Source: Nosema muscidifuracis (taxonomy: Eukaryota; Microsporidia; Nosematidae). Taken from it: a stretch of 64,000 nucleotides of DNA. The notes under the pieces are model-generated. The model saw only the letters and a list, made by a program, of their open reading frames with translations. It ran no database searches and had not been told where the DNA came from. The stretch is taken from positions 372,001 through 436,000 of the forward strand of contig JAIOKI010000009.1 of assembly GCA_028335825.1 (NCBI GenBank). Direction: 5' to 3'. The translations under genes and the position numbers were made by a program. Shown here in pieces: positions 50,660 to 60,442 of the stretch. Positions within the stretch are counted from its first letter, which is position 1, and each line of letters begins with the position of its first letter.

Positions 50660-51076
50660 CGTTATGGGTAAATAAAAAAATGATTATAATTATTAATAAC
50701 AGAATTATAATTTTTTTACTCTTATCATATTAAAAAGTTACTAAGTTTTATTATAAATAGTAGGAAATATACTCAAATTATTTTTAATCTTAAGAAGTCA
50801 CTAAGTTTCATTATAAATAGTGGGAAATGTACTTAACGACTTATTTTAAATACTTAGAAGCTACTAAGTTTTATATTAGATAGTATAAAATACATGTAAC
50901 AAATTATTTTTTCATTCAAAACAATAATAAAATTGTAACAAGAAAATTCGTATAAGATTTCTTAAAATTAAGTAAAGACACATTCAAAAAATATTTATTT
51001 AAACTAATTTATTTGATAAAATTCAATATCAAAATTTCAAGGATTTCTAACGTCATAAATTTCTATCAAAGATATT
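50660..51076. repeat. Intergenic, three ~65-bp imperfect repeats
   Basis: The unit with actaagttttattataaata and gtgggaaat(a/g)tact occurs near 50740, 50803 and 50866. No gene is visible. Confidence 0.6.
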
Positions 51077-51592
51077 TTATAAAAAATCTTTAGATTTGTT
51101 ATTAGTTCTAATAATTTTCTCCTTTAAAGAAGCAAACTTTTCTGGTGAAAAAGAAATTTTATTTTTTACAGCTTTATTGACACGATTAGAATTTTTTCGT
51201 AACTCATTTAAGTATTTTAATCTACATGACTTCCTATTTTTTTCTGGAAACAATTCAGAAATTAATGTAAACTCAAGTCCACATAAAGACAAAGCATCAA
51301 AAAAATATTCAGTCTCATTTTTTGTCCATCGTACATTATTTCTTTTTTTAGAGTATGTGTTTGAAGTTATCACACCAGTATCTTCAAAAACTTCCATATC
51401 CTCGTTTCTATTAAGATTAACATACATATCGTTATCATCAAGACAAATTTCTCCATTAATAATTTTCAATAGGTTGGTTTCTTTATTATTTGATTTACGT
51501 ATTTCTGTTGGGTTCTTTTTTATCTTTGTTGTTTCTTTAAAATTTGAGTTGTCAAGATAAAACGATAATTTTTTATCCATAGAGGGGTTCAC
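51077..51592 (-). CDS. BDP1: TFIIIB subunit BDP1 (B'' component)
   Basis: 171 residues, much smaller than yeast Bdp1 (594). It keeps the essential SANT/Myb domain at about 90-145: RWTKNETEYFFDALSLCG, FTLISELFPEKNRKSCRLKY, then NELRKNSNRVNKAV. This order (FP-x-(R/K)NR, then a conserved basic linker) is the BDP1 pattern. TFIIIB brings RNA polymerase III to tRNA and 5S genes, and both gene types are in this window. The N-terminal ~85 residues are acidic/lysine-rich and disordered. The start follows gaacccctct. Confidence 0.9.
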   Translation of the reverse strand: MNPSMDKKLSFYLDNSNFKETTKIKKNPTEIRKSNNKETNLLKIINGEICLDDNDMYVNLNRNEDMEVFEDTGVITSNTYSKKRNNVRWTKNETEYFFDALSLCGLEFTLISELFPEKNRKSCRLKYLNELRKNSNRVNKAVKNKISFSPEKFASLKEKIIRTNNKSKDFL

Positions 51593-52018
51593 AAATAAAA
51601 TTTAAAGATTTTATTTAAATTCTAATGTCATATTCTTTTATAATATTTTATTTTATAATATATAGTACTATTTTATATTTTAATATATAATACTATTTTC
51701 TATTATAATATAAATTTCAGTAATAACTTATTATTTTATTATATTTATACTATATTTTATATTTTATAATATATAATATATAATATATAATATATAATAT
51801 ATAATATATAATACTATTTTCTATTATAATATAAATGTCAGTTATATGCTTTATATTTTATTATATTAATATATTAAACCTCAATTATATAGTCATATTA
51901 TTTTATACTTTATATTTTAATATATAATACTGTTTTCTATTGAAATATAAATTTCAAGATAAAACAAAAATTCCTTTAATAAATGTTCATATAAAATTTT
52001 ATTTACTTTAATTAAATA
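51593..52018. repeat. Intergenic with (atataatat)n microsatellite
   Basis: An atataatat-type microsatellite runs from 51757 to about 51815. Phrases tactattttctattataata and ataaatttca recur three times around it. No gene. Confidence 0.7.
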
Positions 52019-53008
52019 TCAAGTTTTTTCTAATATACACATATTATAATATTTATCATTCTTTAGACTCTTATCAACATCTTCTACAAATAAATTAAAT
52101 CCAATTTTATCTTTATAATTTCTATAACTTATTATTCCATAACTTTTTAATTTTAGTAAAACGTTTTTAAATTCGTAAAAATCCAAATTTTTTATATTCC
52201 AAGTATTACAATGTGTTTTAAAAGTTTTATAAATTGATTCTATTTTGTAATCAGTCGTATTTCTTATAACGAATAGAAGGATTTTTTGATATTTACTTAA
52301 ATTAGATAAAAATTTTAAAGAAAGAGGTTCAAACATTTCACTAAAGACAGAAGATAAAGTTTTATCATCTACTTTACTTGACAAATTAAATGCTTTTCTA
52401 ACATCTCCAGATACAGATGCAACTCTTCTTGATATAAGTTCATCATTCATATCATTTTCTTTAGAATTATTTTTCATTTTTAATATCTTTTTTAATTGGC
52501 TATGCGTATAAGGCTTAAAATTTATTCTATTCTTCCCAATTCTACTACATATTTTAGATTCAAAAGTTTGTTCAGGAAGATTCATTGTGTTAGATATCAA
52601 TATAAGAAGAATCTTACTCTGTTCAAGGTATACTAAATCAAATAAATTATATAAAATATTTTGTGTCTTATTAATTAATAAATCCATTTCATCAATAACA
52701 ATTATATGTGGATTATTACAACTTTCAAAATGAGTATGTAATGAAGATAAATAAGTTTGTATCTTTGTCTTCATACAAGATATTCTTTCAAATATTGTCT
52801 TGTATATAAAATTTTTATTTTTAAGATGACCAGCGTTGATGTATATAAAATCTTTAGAAAGATCGTTTAATATATTTTTTAAAGTGTATGTTTTTCCTGA
52901 TCCTGGGACACCACTTATATAAATTGTAGTGTTTGTTTCATCTTTAATAAATTTCTGTATTTTTAATTTTAATAATTTGTATTCGTTTTCTCTTCCTATA
53001 ACTGTCAT
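52019..53008 (-). CDS. ORC1: Origin recognition complex subunit 1 (ORC1/CDC6 family)
   Basis: 329 residues, an AAA+ ATPase. Walker A is GVPGSGKT at 33-40, Walker B IIVIDEMDLL near 100-109, and sensor 1 ISNTMNLPE near 140. The following ICSRIGKNRINFKPYTHSQL is closer to ORC1 than CDC6. The C-terminal ~110 residues fit a winged helix. The BAH domain and long N-terminus of fungal ORC1 are missing, giving an archaea-like length. Since CDC6 is similar, the name is likely but not certain. It loads the MCM helicase at origins with ORC4. The start follows gtttttaccctta about 16 bases upstream. Confidence 0.88.
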   Translation of the reverse strand: MTVIGRENEYKLLKLKIQKFIKDETNTTIYISGVPGSGKTYTLKNILNDLSKDFIYINAGHLKNKNFIYKTIFERISCMKTKIQTYLSSLHTHFESCNNPHIIVIDEMDLLINKTQNILYNLFDLVYLEQSKILLILISNTMNLPEQTFESKICSRIGKNRINFKPYTHSQLKKILKMKNNSKENDMNDELISRRVASVSGDVRKAFNLSSKVDDKTLSSVFSEMFEPLSLKFLSNLSKYQKILLFVIRNTTDYKIESIYKTFKTHCNTWNIKNLDFYEFKNVLLKLKSYGIISYRNYKDKIGFNLFVEDVDKSLKNDKYYNMCILEKT

Positions 53009-54031
53009 TATAAAAATATCTTAAGGGTAAAAACAATAACTTTTATTATTAAAATTTAGATACGAAATATTGTTTTATATTTGATCATACTTGATTTTTA
53101 AAAAACATAATTAATTTATTGATCAAGGAGAATTGTTTTACAATGAAATATAAAATATAAGATGTCATATCATATTTTTATAAGATTAAATCCTTATTAT
53201 GATATTTAATAAGGTATAATTTTTACTTAATTTTGAAGAGACTTACTTATATTATAAAAATATTTGAATACTTAAAAAAGGTTTTACTACTAAAAGAATT
53301 ATATTAAATTATTTATTGAAGTATTGTGATATTTGAATATTATTTATTAAAGTATTGTAATATTTATACATTAATTATTAAAGTATTGTAATATTTATAT
53401 ATTAATTATTAAAGTATTGTGATATTTGAATATTAATTATTAAAGTATTGTGATATTTATATATATATTTTATATTAAATATATTTTTATTGTTAACAGG
53501 TGATACTTGAAATATTAATTTATTGATATCTGAAATATTTTTATATTAAATTTGAAATTCATGTGATATTCTTATATTAATGTTTAGTCAACATATGATA
53601 TTTTTATATTAATTTTAAATTCATGTGATACTTGAAATATTAATTTATTGATATCTGAAAATATTTTTGTATTACTAATTAGAAAATATATTTTATATCA
53701 CAATATACAAATATATTGCAGTCTTAAAGTATAAAAAATATTTATTTCAATTAATAAATGATTTGTCTATATTGAAATATTCTATCTCGCTAATAAAAAA
53801 TTTTATTTTTTTATAGGATAATTTAAGTTTAAAAAAATACTATCTTAATATAAAAATTAGAAAACTTTTAAAATTAATTTGATTTATATATTTGTAGTAT
53901 TAATCTTTAATACCAAATAATTTTTTTTTGTTTCATATTTTTACCTATTTCTCGTTACTCCTAAAACATGTTTTACAATCAAAACATGTTTCACATATTA
54001 TAATAAATATAATCTTTTATATTTAACAATT
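53009..54031. repeat. 1-kb gap with five 31-bp repeats
   Basis: Units of 31 bp (aagtattgtgatatttgaat followed by attaattatt) have the phase point aagtattg at 53319, 53350, 53381, 53412 and 53443. Farther on, ttcatgtgatacttgaaata-like phrases recur to 53680, and acaatcaaaacatgtttcac lies near 53975. No gene is visible. Confidence 0.75.
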
Positions 54032-55834
54032 ATGCTCCTAACGAACTTTATAGAATTAATTAGGCAGATGAATCTAGATGCATACATAAACCCAATAGCC
54101 AATGACCACTTTACCGAGATTATAGGATCATGTGATGATAGAGTGAAAGCTCTAACAGGATTTACTGGAACTTATGGAATTGCTGTTACTGGTAAAGTAA
54201 ATATGTTCTTTACTACATTTCAATTTTCTCTAAAAGCAAGAAATGAAGTTAAAAAATATCAAGTTATTGAAGAAGATGGTAATGGATTTCATACTCATCT
54301 TGGTGGAAAAGGTTTTCGGAGAGTAGGAATAAGTGCGAAACTTATAACTTCAAAAGAATTTAAAAAACTTAAAAATAATTTGAATGCTATGGGAATTGAA
54401 TTAGTTCCATATACTAACGATCTACTTGATAAGATATGGAGGGAACAGCCTCGTAAAGAATTTCATGATATTTTTAATCTGGAGAGTCATAAATATTCTG
54501 AATATATCGATCAAAATTATATCAAATTATTTCCTGAAATGAAAATAAGTAATTCAAAAGGATATAATACTAATACAATAATTCCTGGTGTGAGTTATTT
54601 AGATAAATTAACTGATTTACAACAAGATCTTGGATTAAATGAAGGTATTTTAATTTCTAATTTATCTACAATTGGTTGGTTAACGAATTTAAGAGGAAGT
54701 GATTTGGCTTTTTCATCAGCATTCTACGCTTTTGGTTATTTGACAAAGGACACTCTAAAAATATTTTCAGGAAAAAAAATTAATTTGACTGGTATCGAAT
54801 CTTACCCTTATGACGATTTTTATGACTTTTTGAATGAAATTGCTAACGACAAAGTTTATATTTCAGGTGACGTTAATTATTTTATTTATAGTAAGCTTAT
54901 GAATCCTGTATACACTGAAAAAGTTGAATTAATAGAAAACAGAAAAAATAAAACTGAAACATTTGGTTTTAAAATGTCAGCTCTAAAAGATGCACAAGCT
55001 TTAATTAAATTATTTGTATGGATTAATAATACAGAAGAACCTACAGAATTAGAAATACAAGAAAAGATGATTGAACTTAAGAAAAAAAATTCTGGATATT
55101 TTTCAGAAAGTTTTGCTCCAATTATTGCGTCAGGAATAAATTCAAGAGAAATTTATCATGATCCAAGTGATAAGAAACACAAAAAAGATGATTTACTTCT
55201 TATCGATGTGGGTAGTCATTATATGCATGGTACTACAGATATAACAAGGACTGTTTGTTTCGGTACACCCACTCCTGATATGATAAGATTTTATACAATC
55301 ACACTCAAATCTTTAGTAAAAGCTAAGTATATAAGAAAGACTTCAATAAAAGGAACAGAATTAGACGAAGCAGCAAGATATTATTTTAAGAAGATTAATA
55401 AAGATTATCCCACAGCTACTGGACATGGTGTAGGATTCTTCTCTCATGTACACGAGAAAGTACCAAAAATGAGTTATGAAAATGATACACTTGCTTTGTA
55501 TAATGTTTTTACTTTGGAACCAAGTTATTTTGATGCTTCTATGGGTATAAGAATTGAGGATATGGTTCTTCTAAATTCTCGAGATGGATTTATTTTCCAA
55601 ACAAATTTAAGTTACGTTCCGTTACAATTAAATCTTATCGATAACAGCATGTTAACTGAAACTGAAAGGAAGATGATTAATTTATATAGTAGAAAAATGA
55701 GAGAATTCCTTACACCACTATTTAAAGATGGAACTGAAGAAATGGGTTATATCTTAACTAATACAGAAAAACTTCCAGATGTTGAACAGACTAAAGATGT
55801 CGATGGTGATCTATATACACATAGTAATCAATAA
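54032..55834 (+). CDS. XPNPEP1: Xaa-Pro aminopeptidase (aminopeptidase P, M24B)
   Basis: 600 residues, full length for the cytosolic eukaryotic enzyme (about 620). It cleaves the N-terminal residue from peptides with Pro in second place. Two creatinase-like N-terminal domains (1-170 and 170-310) precede the pita-bread catalytic domain. Metal ligands: Asp392 (LLIDVGSHY), Asp403 (GTTDITRT), His in TGHGVGFFSHVHE, Glu in TLEPSYF, Glu in IRIEDMVLL. The motif SHVHE matches the substrate-binding histidines. No CCC run lies close before the ATG, unlike its neighbours, but LLTNFIELIRQMNLDAYINP agrees with the family's first helix and supports this start. Confidence 0.95.
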   Translation: MLLTNFIELIRQMNLDAYINPIANDHFTEIIGSCDDRVKALTGFTGTYGIAVTGKVNMFFTTFQFSLKARNEVKKYQVIEEDGNGFHTHLGGKGFRRVGISAKLITSKEFKKLKNNLNAMGIELVPYTNDLLDKIWREQPRKEFHDIFNLESHKYSEYIDQNYIKLFPEMKISNSKGYNTNTIIPGVSYLDKLTDLQQDLGLNEGILISNLSTIGWLTNLRGSDLAFSSAFYAFGYLTKDTLKIFSGKKINLTGIESYPYDDFYDFLNEIANDKVYISGDVNYFIYSKLMNPVYTEKVELIENRKNKTETFGFKMSALKDAQALIKLFVWINNTEEPTELEIQEKMIELKKKNSGYFSESFAPIIASGINSREIYHDPSDKKHKKDDLLLIDVGSHYMHGTTDITRTVCFGTPTPDMIRFYTITLKSLVKAKYIRKTSIKGTELDEAARYYFKKINKDYPTATGHGVGFFSHVHEKVPKMSYENDTLALYNVFTLEPSYFDASMGIRIEDMVLLNSRDGFIFQTNLSYVPLQLNLIDNSMLTETERKMINLYSRKMREFLTPLFKDGTEEMGYILTNTEKLPDVEQTKDVDGDLYTHSNQ

Positions 55835-56150
55835 AATAATTATTTACATCAAGTTTGTTCTTCTTTAGTATTTAATTAAAAGATTTATACTAATTTTATT
55901 ATACAAAATTTAAACAGAAGACTTTTATCTTAAACTGCATATAATCATACATATTATTTAATTAAACATTTAATATATTTATAATACACTACATACAATC
56001 ATACATATTATTTAATTAAACATTAATCTTATACTAAATACAATTATACAATTAATATATTTACCATATAATACATACAATCATACATATTATTTAATTA
56101 TACATTTAATTCAAAGTCTAACATTAATTTTATTGCCCTTGTCAAATAAA
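55835..56150. repeat. Intergenic with catacatattatttaatta repeats
   Basis: The phrase catacaatcatacatattat followed by ttaattaaacatt occurs three times between 55930 and 56110. No gene. Confidence 0.65.
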
Positions 56151-56996
56151 ATGTTAGAACAGATATCTTTTCAAAATAAATTACTAAGCTTAGATTATAA
56201 TGAAGATTATGTATTGATAGGTGACAATAGAGGATATATATACAAATATAAGGATAAAATTATATCCAAGATATTTTATTGTGATAGTCCTATTTCAAAT
56301 ATAAAAATTTATAAAAATGATATTTTTTATACAACATGGGACGGTGATCTTTTTAAAAACGACAAATTTATAAATTTATGCTCAGGAATTACTAAAGCTA
56401 TGTTAATATATAAAGATCTTATTTATATTTCGATTGATTTAAAAATTTTTATTGTTTCGTTAGATTTTAATGTAATAAAAATTATTGATGTTCCACACAA
56501 GATACTTTGCTTTAATATAGCAAATGATACTATTATCTGTGGTATGAATCTTCCTATTATAGGATATATAAATCAAAATTATGATTTTTTTATTAGAAAT
56601 CTTTCACATGAGACTGCTATATTAAGCTTATATTCTATTAAAAATTTTATTTATACAGGATCAGTAGATGGAACTATACAAGAATACGATATTTCGAAAA
56701 TATTAGAAGAAACTGATGAAAAAATTGTACCTGAAAAACTTTTTTACAAAAATGATAAATGGATTCGTTGTATATACAATGAATCTATTTTTTCTGCAGG
56801 TAGAAGAGTCTTTTGTTATAGTGATAATTTTTATAAGGAATTATATTCACATGATGATGACGTAATGAAAGTTATTAAATTTAAAAATAGTATTTTATCA
56901 ATTGGACTGGATTGTGTTTTAAAAATTTATACTGAGGAGATAACTAACGATGATGAATTAGAAGAAATAAGAAAACTTAATGAATTATTTAATTAA
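56151..56996 (+). CDS. WD40-repeat protein, function unknown
   Basis: 281 residues from MLEQISFQNK. A TTG 18 bases upstream is in frame, but the CCC signal (attgccctt) lies at it, before this ATG. Weak WD40 blades are seen, such as ILSLYSIKNFIYTGSVDGTI (then QEYD) and DDDVMKVIKFKNSILSIGLD (then CVLKIY). The end DDELEEIRKLNELF is acidic and helical. The repeats are too degraded to assign a family; ribosome assembly or splicing WD proteins are possible. It is 316 bp from aminopeptidase P and on the same strand. Confidence 0.7.
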   Translation: MLEQISFQNKLLSLDYNEDYVLIGDNRGYIYKYKDKIISKIFYCDSPISNIKIYKNDIFYTTWDGDLFKNDKFINLCSGITKAMLIYKDLIYISIDLKIFIVSLDFNVIKIIDVPHKILCFNIANDTIICGMNLPIIGYINQNYDFFIRNLSHETAILSLYSIKNFIYTGSVDGTIQEYDISKILEETDEKIVPEKLFYKNDKWIRCIYNESIFSAGRRVFCYSDNFYKELYSHDDDVMKVIKFKNSILSIGLDCVLKIYTEEITNDDELEEIRKLNELFN

Positions 56997-57324
56997 ACAT
57001 AAATAAATATCATCAATTAAATATTTTTACATTTTAAGAATAGAAATGTATTTTTATATAAAGATGTTTAGTTTTGATATGAGTATATTTAAAATATATA
57101 CAAGTTTATAAAAATATGTTAAGTAAAAAATGATAAAAATATAAAGTCATATATATTTAAAACATATACAAGTTTATAAAAATATGTTAAGTCATATATA
57201 TTTAAAATATATACAAGTTTATAAAAATATGTTAAGTAAAAAATGATAAAAATATATTAAACCATATACTTAAGTAAAAATGATAAAAATATGTAAAGTC
57301 ATATTTATTTAAATTTTCTCTATA
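56997..57324. repeat. Intergenic with tandem-like repeats
   Basis: Phrases atatacaagtttataaaaat and atgttaagtaaaaaatgata recur three times at 57095-57260. No gene. Confidence 0.6.
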
Positions 57325-57942
57325 TCATCTTTTAAGCTTTAACATTGATAATCCACCCAAACAAAGATTAAGTAAACAAAATGATGTCAAAATTAAATAA
57401 AATTTGTTTTTATGATTCAGTTTATTTAGTATTGGATAACAAAATTCATTATTAAGTATTCTAAAAATAAAAAGTATCATAGAATAAAAACAAAAAAAAA
57501 TATTGACAAATAAAAATGCTAACTTGAAATTAATTTCATCCTTCCATCCTAAAAGATTCATAATTAAAAATAAGAAAGGAAGTATATGAAGAGAAGATTC
57601 TTTTATAAGATTGTTTCTTATAATTTTATTTGATTTATCTGGGGATCTAAGATTTTTTTCGTCAATAAAAAGAATCGTATAAAATAAAATAGCTATTAAA
57701 AGTTCTATAGAAGTAGTGAACAATAAAAAAGTACCAAAAAACGAAGGAGAAATTATATTAAACTTATTAAATATATTTAACAATATAAAACAAAGAGTAA
57801 AATACATTCCTATATGAGTAAGAAATATATATTTTCTACCATATCTTAACTTTCTTTTTTTAATAATGTCTTCATGTATATGAAAATCTGATATACCATA
57901 CAAAAAAAGAATAAAAAATCCCAAATCTGTAATCATTTTCAT
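57325..57942 (-). CDS. AIG1/FAR-17a-like membrane protein, copy 1
   Basis: 205 residues with about six membrane spans. The family (AIG1, ADTRP) comprises threonine hydrolases that split fatty-acid esters of hydroxy fatty acids. The catalytic pair is expected at Thr42 (YIFLTHIGMY) and His119 (SSLHILPFLFL), the positions where these motifs sit in AIG1. LTH and FCYPIL near the end fit the family too. It is similar to the gene at 60443-61096, so the two are paralogs separated by the LTR element. The start follows ttaaccccatag. Confidence 0.75.
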   Translation of the reverse strand: MKMITDLGFFILFLYGISDFHIHEDIIKKRKLRYGRKYIFLTHIGMYFTLCFILLNIFNKFNIISPSFFGTFLLFTTSIELLIAILFYTILFIDEKNLRSPDKSNKIIRNNLIKESSLHILPFLFLIMNLLGWKDEINFKLAFLFVNIFFCFYSMILFIFRILNNEFCYPILNKLNHKNKFYLILTSFCLLNLCLGGLSMLKLKR

Positions 57943-58209
57943 CTATGGGGTTAAAAAATAAAATCTTAAATATTTGCTTTAATTTATCAATATAATTTTT
58001 TTTATATATTTTGTTTAGAGTTTTATATTGAATTTAGTATTGTTTTTGAATTATGATGTGTTTATAATTAAAAAAATTCACTTTTTTTTGAATTAATTAT
58101 AAAATTTAATTAAAAGTTTTAATAATGTAAATAAATAAACAATTAATTTATTTTGATCATATTTTAATTTAAAATTCTAATATGATTTATATTTTTTTAA
58201 TGAATATAT
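57943..58209. other. Intergenic, nothing recognised
   Basis: A+T-rich; holds the upstream region of the AIG1-like gene and one copy of the target site tatat at 58205-58209. Nothing else is seen. Confidence 0.5.
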
Positions 58210-58289
58210 TGTTAATAGTTTTATTTTTAATTATTTCAGACATCCTAAAAACTCAGAGTTCTTTTTATAAAATTTTTAAAATATCAACA
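58210..58289 (-). repeat. LTR (3' LTR of copy 2)
   Basis: 80 bp with TG...CA ends. No difference from its partner at 60141-60220 was seen. Confidence 0.92.
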
Positions 58290-58299
58290 TCCCTCCCTT

Positions 58300-60174
58300 T
58301 TAGCTCATAAGTCCATCATCAACCAATAGCTTTAATTTAACGGTAAGTAATTTATCTTTCTTATTTTTAAAAACTAAATCTTCTAAAGTTCTATTGAATC
58401 TCTCAACTCGTCTATTCGACTGGTGATGGTATGAAGAAGTATAATGCAGTTTAATATTCATTTTCTCACAGTAAGCCTTAATTTTTCTACTTTGATTCTC
58501 CTTTGCTTGGTCAAGAATAAGAGTTTGAATTTTAACTTCTTTAAAAATATCCTTAATCATCTTTAATATTTTTTCATCGGTACGTGATTTAACTAATTTA
58601 ACATACCCTTTTCTAGTAAAATAATCTATTGCTGCTATAATATAATAACCCTCAATAGGGCCAATTATGTCTATGGCCACTTTTTCTTCTGGTTCATGTG
58701 CCGTTACAAAAATAAATCTTTTCCCTTTTTTCGCATTGTACATCTTACATACTTCACACTCTTTAACTATTTTTTTGATAATAGGGCTTATTCCTTGTAA
58801 ATTGTATCCCTTTTTCTTTAACTCATATTCCATAGATTGCATATCCCTGTGTATTAATTCTTCGTGTAGTTTTCTGATATCTGTTTCCTGCAAACCCTTC
58901 TTCGCATCTATTAAAAGCCTTTTATTAATACTATCTTTTGTAATATCTTCCCTTATTTCATTTAATTTAAATATCTCTTCTGTTCCTGTCGAATTTCTAC
59001 TTAAACAATCCACATGTGGAATCTCTTTACCCTGTTTGTACTTTGGCATGTTATAAATCTTTTCTACAATTCGTTTCCCTTTCTCCGTGCGAATCTCACA
59101 TTCATATTTAACCTTTTGTATTCTCTTCATATTTTTAAGGCTTTCTCGTCCTATAATAATTTTCTCTGTCTTTACCGTCGGCAAAATGTAAAATTTCGCT
59201 TTATATAAAAGACCATTATGCGTAAAATTAATTAACGTGTGATTGGTTACATAAAAAGGTTCTTCTAAACATGTATAAAACGTCATGGTACGTGTGTTCC
59301 TATGAAAACTCAACCCTAAAGTTTCCACTGATTTTTTACTAATGAAATTATAATGAGAGCCTGTATCAGCTAAAATTTTGACCTGTCGATCATTAATATA
59401 AATCCTGTTCTCTTTATTCAAAATATCACTGATGTCGTCATCAATCACGTTAATTTTCTTTTTAAATTCAGAACTTTTCATCCGTCTTTTACAATCCCTA
59501 GCTGTATGTCCCAACATCTCGCAATTGAAACACCTTAACGGCTTCCTCGGAGTCAGTTGAATTTTATCTAATTGAGTTTTTAACGCCAATAACTCTTTCT
59601 TTAACATTTCGGCATTTTTTATCTCGTCTTCTTTCTTTTTTTCTTCGATTTTATATTCTTCTTCTAATCTCCTGATGGAATCTACATCTTCTTGTCCTAA
59701 CTCATTTACTGTTAGTAGAAACCTTCGAATATCGGAATAGTCTGCTTTAACACCTGCAGCTATTATCCTTAATACAGCCTTATTATTAAGCTTAAATGGC
59801 CTGGCTTCATTTTCAACTCTTTTAATGAAAGCTATTACTTCTTCATCAACTTTCTGGCACAGCCTATATACTTGTCCAATATCATACTTCTTCACCTCGA
59901 ACTTCTCTTTTGCTAAACTCTTCCACGCCTTATAATCCGTAGCTGCTTTATGCTTGGATTCATGGATCTCCTGGTGCCAAATTACGATATCGTAATCGGC
60001 TCTTCCAATTATATATTCGATCTTTTCTTGATCTGTTTTTTGTCTGAAAAAACTCATAATTTCTAATCTCATGCATTCCTTTAATAAGTTTTCACTTAAT
60101 ATAAGGTTCTCGATGGGTTTCGTAAGCTTATTCTCCACCATGTTAATAGTTTTATTTTTAATTATTTCAGACAT
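58300..60174 (-). CDS. Gag-protease-integrase polyprotein of LTR element, copy 2
   Basis: A 624-residue frame whose translation equals that at 9702-11576: gag-like region, CCHC knuckle, protease-like and integrase parts, with no recognised reverse transcriptase. It starts inside the 5' LTR. It is an element gene. Confidence 0.9.
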   Translation of the reverse strand: MSEIIKNKTINMVENKLTKPIENLILSENLLKECMRLEIMSFFRQKTDQEKIEYIIGRADYDIVIWHQEIHESKHKAATDYKAWKSLAKEKFEVKKYDIGQVYRLCQKVDEEVIAFIKRVENEARPFKLNNKAVLRIIAAGVKADYSDIRRFLLTVNELGQEDVDSIRRLEEEYKIEEKKKEDEIKNAEMLKKELLALKTQLDKIQLTPRKPLRCFNCEMLGHTARDCKRRMKSSEFKKKINVIDDDISDILNKENRIYINDRQVKILADTGSHYNFISKKSVETLGLSFHRNTRTMTFYTCLEEPFYVTNHTLINFTHNGLLYKAKFYILPTVKTEKIIIGRESLKNMKRIQKVKYECEIRTEKGKRIVEKIYNMPKYKQGKEIPHVDCLSRNSTGTEEIFKLNEIREDITKDSINKRLLIDAKKGLQETDIRKLHEELIHRDMQSMEYELKKKGYNLQGISPIIKKIVKECEVCKMYNAKKGKRFIFVTAHEPEEKVAIDIIGPIEGYYIIAAIDYFTRKGYVKLVKSRTDEKILKMIKDIFKEVKIQTLILDQAKENQSRKIKAYCEKMNIKLHYTSSYHHQSNRRVERFNRTLEDLVFKNKKDKLLTVKLKLLVDDGLMS

Positions 60175-60220
60175 CCTAAAAACTCAGAGTTCTTTTTATA
60201 AAATTTTTAAAATATCAACA
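60141..60220 (-). repeat. LTR (5' LTR of copy 2)
   Basis: 80-bp partner of 58210-58289, followed by the target duplication tatat. Confidence 0.92.
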
Positions 60221-60442
60221 TATATAATAATAATTAAGTACTATAAAATATTTATTTAATTAATATATAACAATAATTGAGTACTATAAATTCAATAAAA
60301 ATTAAAGTCCCATATTAAATAAAAATTAAATTATCATAATATATTTAATTAAGTACTGTAAAATACAATTTTAAAATTAAAGTCCCATATCCAATTAAAG
60401 TACTATAAAATATTTATTAAATTTTAAGATGATTGATATAAG

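Larger units (their letters stand above)
58210..60220 (-). mobile_element. Ty3/gypsy-like LTR element, copy 2
   Basis: Second 2011-bp copy of the element at 9612-11622, in the same orientation, with 80-bp LTRs at both ends that look identical. The target duplication is TATAT (58205-58209 and 60221-60225). Purine tract, TGG next to the 5' LTR, and gag/CCHC/protease/integrase parts are as in copy 1. It sits between two genes, so it does not interrupt a gene. Identical LTRs indicate a very recent insertion. Confidence 0.93.

Noticed and set aside
51757-51815. Microsatellite as a CRISPR-like or origin array
   Set aside because: Simple A/T slippage without spacers or G+C-rich elements.
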